From the NCBI RefSeq assembly GCF_017744095.1, contig NZ_JAGHQX010000011.1:26979-90978 (forward strand): a stretch of 64,000 nucleotides of DNA, given 5' to 3'. The notes below the pieces were generated by a model, which saw only the letters and a list, made by a program, of their open reading frames with translations, was not told where the DNA came from and ran no database searches. Position numbers and translations under genes: made by a program. This stretch comes from Shimia sp. R10_1 (lineage in GTDB: Bacteria; Pseudomonadota; Alphaproteobacteria; Rhodobacterales; Rhodobacteraceae). Below, one piece after another: positions 27,191 through 35,393 of this stretch (position 1 is the first letter of the stretch; each line of letters opens with the position of its first letter).

Positions 27191-28717
27191 TCAATCGTCC
27201 TGGATCGCGGCCAGTGCTTTGTTTATCCGCGCTTTTCTGATCCGCATGATGATCATGACGATGGTAAGGATCAGAATTGTTAGCGAAATTGGGCGCTGGA
27301 AGATTATCCACAGCCCATCATTGGCAAGTAGCTGCGTCTGGCGTACCGCGCGCTCCATCCCACCGCCCAAAAGCAGGGCAATCATGAAAGCCGGGATGTT
27401 GTAGTTGTAACGCCGGAAAAGGTAACCAAGGACACCAAAGAGAACCATGATCCAGACGTCAAAAAGCGAGGAATTCAGAACATAGGCTGAAGAGACAGAG
27501 ATCATTAGGATCAGCGAATATGTGATCCGGGCAGGCACGGCCAAAATAATTCTGCCGATCATCGGGCTGAACCAGAAACCCACTACAAAGTAGGCAACAA
27601 TACAAAAAAGCCCGGCGCTGAACAAAGCGTAGATCAGGTTTGCGTCTTCAGTGAAAACTTGCGGTCCGACGGTGATACCATGGATGAGCATTGCACCTGC
27701 GAGCAACGCCGCTTGGGTTGATCCGGGAATGCCAAGTGTAAGCAGAGGTATCAGGTTTGCGCCTGATGTTGCATTGTTTGCCGCTTCCGATGCGGCAACG
27801 CCTTTGACTTCGCCATTTCCCCAATCATCATCCGGTTTTGCTTGACGTCGTGCCTCGCCAAAAGAGAGAAAAGAGGCCACCGAGGCGCCAATTCCGGGGA
27901 ACATGCCCACCGATGCGCCAATAAACATGGACCGCACGATGGTTGGCAAAACCCGAAGGTAGTCCTTCAGCCCAAAGGTGTCGTCACGTTTACTGACTTC
28001 ATTGGTTTGGTTTTTTTGATCCTTGTGAGCCGTCGCTCCAAAGTCCTTTACATCGAACCGGTGGAACACTTCGCCAACCACAAAGATGCCGATGAGCGCT
28101 GGAACCAAAGGCAAGCCATCCATCAGCGGCAATTGGTCAAAGGTCATACGCAGATTGCCAGAGATCGGATCGAAGCCCACTAGTGCAAGCGTGATGCCAA
28201 ACAAAGTACTGATTATACCTTTGATCATCGACTCTCCGATGATCGATGAAATCACAACAAAGGCCAAAATGTAGATGGTAACCAATTCAGGTGGACCGAT
28301 TTTCACAGCATAAACAGCGAGATAGGCTGCGCCAAAGATCAACAGGCACTCCGAAAAGAAATCGCCCGTCGCGGAGGCCGCTGTCGCTGCGCGCAACGCC
28401 TTCACCGGGTAGCCCTTTCGCGCCAGCGGATGACCTTCGATCATTGTTGCGGCTGCGGAAGGGGTTCCGGGCGTGTTGAACAAGATTCCGGGGATCGAGC
28501 CGCCAAAGTCTGAAGATTTCGAAATCGTGTACATCAAGATCAACGCAAGCAGCGGATCAAGATAGAAAGAGAAAGGCAACAACAGGGCAACCGCGGTTGT
28601 TCCACTGAGCCCTGGCACGGCACCGACCAAAATACCTGCGACCGAACCGACAATCGCGACCAACACTGCGCTCGGGCTCGTGATGAACGCTGACATACCT
28701 TCCAAAAATGGCGACAT
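27191..28717 (-). CDS. tctA: Tripartite tricarboxylate transporter large permease TctA
   Basis: A 508-residue membrane protein with about twelve hydrophobic segments and the TctA signatures: GAVPGLSGTTAVALLLP, GGSIPGILFNTPGTPSAAAT and the second half copy FPGIGASVASFLSF...TSGANLIPLLTLGIPG. It is the ion-coupled membrane channel of a TTT system, working with TctB and the periplasmic TctC encoded just upstream. Spacing to tctB is 34 bases. Confidence 0.93.
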   Translation of the reverse strand: MSPFLEGMSAFITSPSAVLVAIVGSVAGILVGAVPGLSGTTAVALLLPFSFYLDPLLALILMYTISKSSDFGGSIPGILFNTPGTPSAAATMIEGHPLARKGYPVKALRAATAASATGDFFSECLLIFGAAYLAVYAVKIGPPELVTIYILAFVVISSIIGESMIKGIISTLFGITLALVGFDPISGNLRMTFDQLPLMDGLPLVPALIGIFVVGEVFHRFDVKDFGATAHKDQKNQTNEVSKRDDTFGLKDYLRVLPTIVRSMFIGASVGMFPGIGASVASFLSFGEARRQAKPDDDWGNGEVKGVAASEAANNATSGANLIPLLTLGIPGSTQAALLAGAMLIHGITVGPQVFTEDANLIYALFSAGLFCIVAYFVVGFWFSPMIGRIILAVPARITYSLILMISVSSAYVLNSSLFDVWIMVLFGVLGYLFRRYNYNIPAFMIALLLGGGMERAVRQTQLLANDGLWIIFQRPISLTILILTIVMIIMRIRKARINKALAAIQDD

Positions 28718-28751
28718 AATCTATTTCCTTTTGATCAGTCTTCGGTTTCGC

Positions 28752-29285
28752 TTAGAACGCGGCGAAGAAATCTCGGCGCCAAGTCGGCAATTTGTCGTTC
28801 AGTCCAGTCGTAATGAGTGCGCCATCTCCTTCGGTGATGCCCAAACAAAAGAAGAACAAGAGATAAGAAAATGCGGTGAATGAAACCGCGATCACAGCCT
28901 GCTTGCGGCCAAAAGATCCCGTAAAAAGACTGACAGCGACAAAGCCTATGATTGTCGTTGCGATGATGTACTCTACAGCCCAGAACAAGATAGGATAGAC
29001 GCAACCAACCAAAGCGATCAGCACAGCACGCCGCGTCATAAATGCGCGACTTGTGCACGCTTCAGAAGCGTCGGGATTGTCTGCGCTTTTGGTTGCCAAA
29101 GGGGACAGAACGACCACAGATAGTAACGTCACTGAGATAAGGATCACAGCCAACGCAAATGCAATGCCGCTGTCCTGTCTTATACTCACCAATCCGCCTG
29201 GCGCCAAAAGATCGTATGCTCCAGCCATAAAAACCAAGATCATAAAGATCCCGAACAAGATCTCACCGTCTAACCACTTTGACAT
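28752..29285 (-). CDS. tctB: Tripartite tricarboxylate transporter small subunit TctB
   Basis: The start at 29285 has GGGAGAG upstream; a frame to 29324 is rejected. The 177-residue protein has four hydrophobic segments (about 8-28, 40-60, 90-130 and 133-155) and fits the TctB family in length and position between TctC and TctA. There is little sequence conservation in this family, so context carries much of the call. Confidence 0.85.
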   Translation of the reverse strand: MSKWLDGEILFGIFMILVFMAGAYDLLAPGGLVSIRQDSGIAFALAVILISVTLLSVVVLSPLATKSADNPDASEACTSRAFMTRRAVLIALVGCVYPILFWAVEYIIATTIIGFVAVSLFTGSFGRKQAVIAVSFTAFSYLLFFFCLGITEGDGALITTGLNDKLPTWRRDFFAAF

Positions 29286-29349
29286 TCTTCTCTCCCTGGA
29301 TCCGGATATCGAAGGCAGCAGCAAGCTGCCTTCGACTTGTCACTTAAAT

Positions 29350-30333
29350 CTACAGCGAGCCAGCAACCGCATCGGTAGTGGGGCGCCAAGCATCCATCAG
29401 TGCTTTCATGTGCTCAAGGGTTTCTGCACCGCCCATGAACACGACATTCAGGTTCGCATTTTGGACTTTTTCCTGCGTTGCCGGATCGTCGATAGCGAAC
29501 TTGAAGGCAGACGTCAGTTCTTCGATCACTTCGTCGGGGGTGTCTTTGGGTGCAAGCACGATGTAAGGTGCGGGCATCGCAACGAATTCGGTGTTCTGTT
29601 CAGCGAAAGACAGCATATCGGGTGCGAGCCCATCACGCTCTTCAGCCATAACGCCGATGGCGCTCATGGTATCAAGATTGGCAAGGTAGTGGTGTGTACC
29701 CACCACACCAAAAGCAACCTGATCGCCAATTATCGCAGCTCGGGCCGGGGCGCCACCTGCAAACGGAACATCCTGCACCTTGTCCTGTAGTCCGTTGGCC
29801 AGCAGCCAGCTTGTCATAGCGACATCAGTGATCGACCCTTTCCCAGTATGCGCCCAACGAAGTTGTTCGCCCGCTGCATCCGCGTCCAAGATGGCCTGTT
29901 TCAGATCGGCTACAGAATTTAAGTTGCGCGCCTTGGGTGCAACAACAGCCAGGTTTGCTACGGCGACATGCGCAACCGGCTTGAAGTCGTTAAGAACGTC
30001 CACGCCGGTTTCCTTGACCATAGTTGCGATCATGGCAGAACCCGAAATCATTACGATCGTTTGACCATTCGCCTTTGCAGGTTTGGTGTACTTCAGACCA
30101 ATCAGTTGTCCCGCGCCTGGCCGGTTCGCCACAACGATAGGCTGATCGTCGAGTGCTTGGGTCAAAGCCGGCGCGAAAATACGGGACAGTGTATCAAGCC
30201 CGCCGCCGGGTTTTGCGCCTACTACGATCGTGACCGGTCCGTTTGGGAAATCGTCGGCCGCGGTCGCCGCGCCAGCCATCGCTGTCAGCGCGATCGTCGC
30301 GCTTGCGGCTATGCCTTTAATGGTTCTGTACAT
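29350..30333 (-). CDS. tctC: Tripartite tricarboxylate transporter substrate-binding protein TctC (Bug family)
   Basis: A 327-residue periplasmic binding protein with a signal peptide ending ATAAD near residue 26. The Bug-family features are GPVTIVVGAKPGGGLDTLSR, the loop that holds a carboxylate, and VVANRPGAGQLIGLKY. It lies 11 bases after the creatininase gene and 64 before tctB. The ligand is unknown. Known Bug proteins bind citrate, glutarates, aromatic acids or nicotinate. Confidence 0.92.
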   Translation of the reverse strand: MYRTIKGIAASATIALTAMAGAATAADDFPNGPVTIVVGAKPGGGLDTLSRIFAPALTQALDDQPIVVANRPGAGQLIGLKYTKPAKANGQTIVMISGSAMIATMVKETGVDVLNDFKPVAHVAVANLAVVAPKARNLNSVADLKQAILDADAAGEQLRWAHTGKGSITDVAMTSWLLANGLQDKVQDVPFAGGAPARAAIIGDQVAFGVVGTHHYLANLDTMSAIGVMAEERDGLAPDMLSFAEQNTEFVAMPAPYIVLAPKDTPDEVIEELTSAFKFAIDDPATQEKVQNANLNVVFMGGAETLEHMKALMDAWRPTTDAVAGSL

Positions 30334-30344
30334 GGTGTTCTCCC

Positions 30345-31136
30345 TTATTTGGTATGCTCAGATTTGAGGTTGAAGTAAGCATTCACAAAGCTGGTCAGCT
30401 TATGCAGAATGTCGTCGAAGAAGATCTTGCCTGCTTCAGCCCGGAACGGAACGTTTGCACCGTTGATTTTTGCGTCTTCGCTGATGTCTTCAGCGTAAAC
30501 GGGAAGGTTTATGTCGAGATCTTCGAACCTACCCTGATGTAGAGAAACAAGGGGGATACCGTTCATCTCACCTTTGCCGTCACGGTGCACGTCCTGCTGC
30601 AGCGGGCAGTCATCAGGAAAGAGATAACGGCTTAGGGAGCCCATCGGCTCGGTGCCATGGCCTTTGGCACGAATGCCGAACTCCGGCTGCGCTTTCTCCC
30701 ATACCTCATCGTCGAACTTTCCCCAGACATTAACCGAGGGAATAATTATACCGTGCTTGGCGCGCACCAGTCGAAGCTGGTTGGCGATAATCCCGGAATT
30801 TCCACCATGCCCGTTAAGGACAAGAATGTTGCGAACGCCATCCAGAATGAGGCCATCCACGATCTCCGAAAAAACAGCTGCAAAAGTCTCGGCTGACAAG
30901 GCGATGCCCGCAGGGGCATTTTGAAAATAAGTTGCATGGCCAAAAGGCAACGTTGGCACTGCGATGCAGCCAGTCGCCGCCGCCAATCGTTTTGCAAGCA
31001 AATCGACCAGCCGGTAATCCCCCATGGGCGTGTAGCACCCGTGCGGCTCGGTCGAACCAACCGCGATCAAGAAGGGCTTATCCGCTGCGACAGCTGCGCG
31101 GGCGCTCAAAATGGTGGTTGCTGCGAGTTCGGTCAT
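30345..31136 (-). CDS. Creatininase-family protein
   Basis: A 263-residue protein of the creatininase/creatinine amidohydrolase family. GSTEPHGCYTPMGDY near 26-40 matches the EQHGPHLP metal motif in position. LNGHGGNSGI near 104-113 carries further metal ligands. GEMNGIP and HQGRFEDLD are the other moderately conserved blocks. Members open cyclic amides or act on formamides using two metal ions. It overlaps the RraA-like gene by four bases. Ring opening or amide hydrolysis of the imported compound would fit. Confidence 0.87.
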   Translation of the reverse strand: MTELAATTILSARAAVAADKPFLIAVGSTEPHGCYTPMGDYRLVDLLAKRLAAATGCIAVPTLPFGHATYFQNAPAGIALSAETFAAVFSEIVDGLILDGVRNILVLNGHGGNSGIIANQLRLVRAKHGIIIPSVNVWGKFDDEVWEKAQPEFGIRAKGHGTEPMGSLSRYLFPDDCPLQQDVHRDGKGEMNGIPLVSLHQGRFEDLDINLPVYAEDISEDAKINGANVPFRAEAGKIFFDDILHKLTSFVNAYFNLKSEHTK

Positions 31137-31837
31137 TGCGCGACCTCCACACTCACGCCGTATTCTGCCACCAGATCATCAGCCCCAGACAACGCGCCCA
31201 AGGTGGCCCCTGCCTTCATGTCTGCGCGACGCTGCGTACTGGTGGCTTCTTTTGCCGCCGCGGCATTGGCGAGCACAGCGGCTTCGGCACGAGGAATACA
31301 GATCACGCCGCTATCATCCGCCATGATGAGATCGCCCGCGTGGACCACAACGCCGCCGCAATTCACAGGCAGGTTAAGACTACCAGCAGGCCCAGTTCGC
31401 CGCGTGGTAATGGGCGAAACACCGAAGGACCACACAGGGAGATCATGCTCAGCGATCTCGTCGGGATCACAGATCGGGCCATCAACAATCGCACCCAACG
31501 CACCTGAACGCGCAAGCCCATAGGCAACATTACCACCAAGACAGGCAAGACGGCTGTCCCCTGCCCTGTCAATAACAACGATATCTCCGGGACGCAGACG
31601 ACCTGATGCATAGTGCAACAGGGTGGAATCCGGAGTGGGCAGTCGCAGCGTAATCGCAGTACCGATGATCCGCTTGCCAAATTGGCGCGGTGCAATGCGA
31701 TGATGATCCATAAAACCGGCCCAGGTCAAATGCCCTACCGTTGCGACCGAAACTCCAGACAGTTTCGACAAAATTTCATTGTCGATCTGGCCTGGCATAG
31801 GGGCTATCTCGTATTGCTCAGTCATTTGTTCGAACAT
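31133..31837 (-). CDS. RraA-like protein (4-hydroxy-4-methyl-2-oxoglutarate aldolase type)
   Basis: A 234-residue product with the ATG at 31837; a TTG at 31900 would add 21 residues. It has the RraA/HMG-aldolase fold: GTAITLRLP, LRPGDIVVIDRAGDSRLACLGGNVAYGLARSGALGAIVDG (glycine-rich anion site with R and D) and MADDSGVICIPRAE. Members cleave 4-carboxy-4-hydroxy-2-oxoadipate or HMG to pyruvate with a divalent metal; others have unknown roles. As first gene of the operon it suggests that breakdown ends in pyruvate. This is inference. Confidence 0.85.
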   Translation of the reverse strand: MFEQMTEQYEIAPMPGQIDNEILSKLSGVSVATVGHLTWAGFMDHHRIAPRQFGKRIIGTAITLRLPTPDSTLLHYASGRLRPGDIVVIDRAGDSRLACLGGNVAYGLARSGALGAIVDGPICDPDEIAEHDLPVWSFGVSPITTRRTGPAGSLNLPVNCGGVVVHAGDLIMADDSGVICIPRAEAAVLANAAAAKEATSTQRRADMKAGATLGALSGADDLVAEYGVSVEVAQ

Positions 31838-31944
31838 TTTCTCTTTTTCGATGATTTCAGAATTTATAGCCGAATGATTATTATCGGTCAACAAATTCAA
31901 ATTCGACTATTTCCTGATGCGCGATCGCGTGTTAAACATGAAGA

Positions 31945-32643
31945 ATGCACACCGATATCCCCCCCATCTCGGCGACCTCGACCGCCAAAGAGCCCATAAC
32001 GAATCGTATCTACGACTCGATTCTCGAAGACATCCGGTCAGGAAAGCTTGAACCGGGTCAGAAGCTAAAAGTGCGAGAGCTTACATCCGAGTATGGCGGC
32101 AGTACCGGATCCTGTAGGGAAGTCCTAAACCGGCTCGCGGGCGAGCGATTTGTACAAACCAAAGGCATGACAGGTTTCAGCGTCCGCGATCTTTCACCTG
32201 AGGATCTTATTGAAGTTCTCGATCTACGAGACCAATTGGAATCCCAAGCCTTGGTACAGGCGATCCAACATGGGGACACTGACTGGGAAGAAGGCATGGT
32301 TCTTGCGTTTCACAGGTTGGAGCGCGAGCGCATCCGTGAAGGAACTTCGCTCATCGAGCGGGAATACTATCACCGTGAATTTCATCTAGCCCTGATAGGG
32401 GCCCATACATCTGAGTGGCATCAGTTCTTTATTCGGACACTTAGCCTGCATTCAGAGAGGTACCGCCGCATTCTTCTGCCCAAAAGGATATTTGAGCCGG
32501 ACTACGTACGCGTGGTCGACGAGGAACATGAACTGATCATGCGCCTCGCGCTAGAACGCCGCGCCGAGGAAGCAGCGGAAGCATTGAAGAAACACCGTTC
32601 AAGATCACGAACCGATCTTCTTGTTGCTTTGGAAAGTCGCTGA
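31945..32643 (+). CDS. GntR-family (FCD domain) transcriptional regulator
   Basis: A 232-residue regulator. GntR winged helix at about 15-80 (NRIYDSILEDIRSGKLEPGQKLKVRELTSEYGGSTGSCREVLNRL), then an all-helical FCD ligand-binding domain (about 85-225) with the metal-binding Asp/His pattern around REFHLAL. It is divergent from the seven-gene catabolic operon and just upstream of the M81 gene. It most likely represses both until the substrate appears. Confidence 0.88.
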   Translation: MHTDIPPISATSTAKEPITNRIYDSILEDIRSGKLEPGQKLKVRELTSEYGGSTGSCREVLNRLAGERFVQTKGMTGFSVRDLSPEDLIEVLDLRDQLESQALVQAIQHGDTDWEEGMVLAFHRLERERIREGTSLIEREYYHREFHLALIGAHTSEWHQFFIRTLSLHSERYRRILLPKRIFEPDYVRVVDEEHELIMRLALERRAEEAAEALKKHRSRSRTDLLVALESR

Positions 32644-32695
32644 CCGTGCAACCGAACTGTCTAACCACCAACACGGTTTTGGGAAAATAGAACGC

Positions 32696-34207
32696 ATGAC
32701 TCTGCCACGTATCGCTCTGATTCATTTTCACCTGGAAAGTAACCGTGCAGCCCCAATCACTACGCGCTCCGACTTTAGCGCTCAACGCTTGATCGTCGGC
32801 AAAGATTTCGCCCGAGACCTAGAAGAAAAGCCTGCGCTCGCTTCTGCAGGGATCAGAGGTTTCAGAGAGGAATTCGGGCAGTTTTGTCCCGTGCCCGTTT
32901 TTGCCGCATTTGCAGGTGCTGGCGGCATGATAGACGGGCTGTTTTTTGATGAGCTAATACAAGTCATTCGCGATCAGCTTCCGGCTGACGTTGATGGAGT
33001 CTACCTGGATGCGCATGGAGCGTGCATCGCAACCCATGACGAAGACCCCGATGGCACACTGATCTCTTTGGTCCGAGAAATTATTGGACCAGACACCCCG
33101 CTGGCGGTCACGCTGGACCTGCATGCCCATGTCAGCCCAGCTATGATTGAAGGCGCTGACTTTATCGCCGCGTATCGCACCAATCCTCATGTAGATCAGT
33201 TCGAAAGAGGGCAAGAAGCCGCCGCTGCAATGAAGCGCCTTCTCAAGGGCGACAAAACGGGACGCGCATTGGTGCGACTGCCCTTTATCCCTCCTTCCAC
33301 CACGCAAGATACCACACGCGGCCCCTATGCACGGCTGATGACCGAGGCGATCGCACGGGCCGAGCACCCGATCTGGAACGTTTCGCTGTGCGCCGGTTTT
33401 TCTGTCGGGGATTCTGCCAAAGCCGGTGTGAATGTCACGGTTACCGCGGACACTTCTGAAGAGGCTCTCAAAACTGCACGTAAAATTGGACAGTCCTTTT
33501 GGGACGCGCGTCACGAATTTCAGGTAAATCTGACGTCAATCAGAGATGCTGTCTCCATGATGTCTGACATGGAGACAGCTCGTATATATGCGGATGTCGC
33601 CGACAATCCGGGTGGAGGCGGGCGCGGGAACACTCTCGCCATTCTCGAGACCATGCTCGACGCAAGCGTCGAAAACGCTTTGGTCGGAATGCTCTTTGAC
33701 CCTGATCTCGCCGCTGAAGCAGTGGAACACGGCGTGGGCGCAAAATTTCAAGCGCAGTTCAATCGCTCTGAATCCGATGTACAATCCGGCCATCTGACGG
33801 TGGATGTTGAAGTCGTGAAACTGGCCAAAGGCCCAGTAGATTGCAGACGCGGCCTCTATGCCGGCGGCCAACAAGACCTTGGCCAATGTGCGCTACTGCG
33901 ATGCGGGAGCGTCTTTATCATTGTGACGAGTATTCGCCGTCAGCTATGTGATCCTGCATTCGTAGAGCGCTTCGGACTGAAAATAGCCAACTTCAGCACC
34001 ATCGTTGTCAAGTCTCGCGGCCATTTCCGAGCTGGCTTTGACGAGTTTTTCACGCCAGATCGTGTTGTCGAAATCGATGGTCCAGGCCTTACGTCTCCGG
34101 AACTATCCCGAATAGACTTCACGAAGACACCGCGCCCAATCCTTCCGATTGATTCCGGTGTAGAGTGGTCTTCCGAGGCCGCAGGATGTGTCGCCGGAAG
34201 AAACTGA
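32696..34207 (+). CDS. M81 family (MlrC-like) metallopeptidase
   Basis: The ATG at 32696 is preferred; an upstream ATG at 32621 lies inside the GntR gene. The 503-residue product belongs to the M81/MlrC family: YLDAHGACIATHDEDPDG near 101-118, VTLDLHAHVSPAMI near 137-150, and NPHVDQFERG near 164-173. These supply the expected zinc ligands D, H and H. The C-terminal MlrC domain has NPGGGGRGN. MlrC finishes microcystin breakdown, but most homologues are linked to small acyl-amino acids or cyclic amides. Its place beside a GntR regulator facing the TctCBA operon suggests it processes the same imported compound. Confidence 0.87.
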   Translation: MTLPRIALIHFHLESNRAAPITTRSDFSAQRLIVGKDFARDLEEKPALASAGIRGFREEFGQFCPVPVFAAFAGAGGMIDGLFFDELIQVIRDQLPADVDGVYLDAHGACIATHDEDPDGTLISLVREIIGPDTPLAVTLDLHAHVSPAMIEGADFIAAYRTNPHVDQFERGQEAAAAMKRLLKGDKTGRALVRLPFIPPSTTQDTTRGPYARLMTEAIARAEHPIWNVSLCAGFSVGDSAKAGVNVTVTADTSEEALKTARKIGQSFWDARHEFQVNLTSIRDAVSMMSDMETARIYADVADNPGGGGRGNTLAILETMLDASVENALVGMLFDPDLAAEAVEHGVGAKFQAQFNRSESDVQSGHLTVDVEVVKLAKGPVDCRRGLYAGGQQDLGQCALLRCGSVFIIVTSIRRQLCDPAFVERFGLKIANFSTIVVKSRGHFRAGFDEFFTPDRVVEIDGPGLTSPELSRIDFTKTPRPILPIDSGVEWSSEAAGCVAGRN

Positions 34208-35393
34208 CCACCAGTACCCACTTTTGTAGTGGTAAGGGTGCGTCACTACAGCAAACAAATCGATGCATTTAATATAGTCTGAGTTGGCACTGACCTTGCT
34301 ACAAGCATCTTATCCACTCTTCCAGGGATGCTTGGGGCCAATGTTTGTTTTTTAAGGGTGATGTAATCGCCGTCTCACCCGTAAAAACTCCAACCAAAGT
34401 TCGAAAGGTTATCATGCCAACCGTTGCCGTAAGGCAGGGTTTTGATTTTCACCCAGAGTTTATTGCACAAATCTCTCAATGGACTATCAAAATCGGCACA
34501 ACCCCGGCTTTAATCGTACCCGCATTTTCCGGTTCGTCCGACATTAACTGAAAATGTGATCCTCACGCACAACCAAGTGCTGAGATTTGGAAATCTTCCC
34601 GACTGCCCGTTCTGACACGACCGAACATGCTATTGGCGCGCATCTGCACGTCATGCCACTACACAATCGTACGACCCTGGGAAAGTTCCATCGGGACTTT
34701 GAAAGGCTTTGCCTGAGATCATGGACAGCCTCTTGGACCTCGAGAAAGGTTTCGCGCCAGAGGTTCCTTAGCAATTGCCGCCGACCACACTAAGGCGCAC
34801 GCGGGCCGCGAGGGACCAACTGCGAGCCGTTGGAGTGTTTGAAAACCGTCACCGCGAGCAAAGTCACGCCGAAGAGGCGGCGTAAAGCGTTCATCTAAGG
34901 ATTAGGATCGATTGGTTTCGGAGGAATGACGTGTTTCACTGTTCGCAAACTGAGCGACGAACATATCTGATCTCCTCTGGTCGACCGACGCGCAGATGGC
35001 GCGCCTTTAGCCCTTCTTCCCGAAGCCCCACGGCAAGCCACGCGTTGATGATCGGCGGTTGCTGATCGGCATTGTCTTCATCAATCGCAATGGCTTGCGT
35101 TGGCAAAATGACCCAGCAACCTGTGGCCCGCATAAGACGCTCTGCAACCACTAGAAACGCCTCCTCTCACACATTCTGCGAATGTGTCGCAGGGCACCGG
35201 GAGCGAGAAAGGCAACTTCGCCCGGATGATGGTCGGTCTGTCTGCGGACCACACCCACTGCCGCACTAGACGAGATACACATCTTTTCAGAAAAATTCCC
35301 CCAACAGAAAAGCACAACCTTTTCGCGAACCAATCAATTGTTTACACATGTTCCTTACGCATTCTCTAGACCAAAGACTTAGAGGTAACGCGC
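34208..35393. other. Long non-coding stretch with probable mobile-element debris
   Basis: Nearly 1.2 kb without a credible gene. Short frames exist on both strands but none has a recognisable domain or ribosome site. The region reads like decayed sequence. A small perfect palindrome (35170-35177 and 35181-35188, three-base loop) lies about 200 bases before the Hint gene and could be a regulatory site. The last 60 bases are AT-rich and probably hold the promoter of the Hint gene. Confidence 0.4.

Noticed and set aside
34936..35151. 71-residue minus-strand frame in the long gap
   Set aside because: It reads like an antisense frame of decayed sequence; no domain, no start signal.
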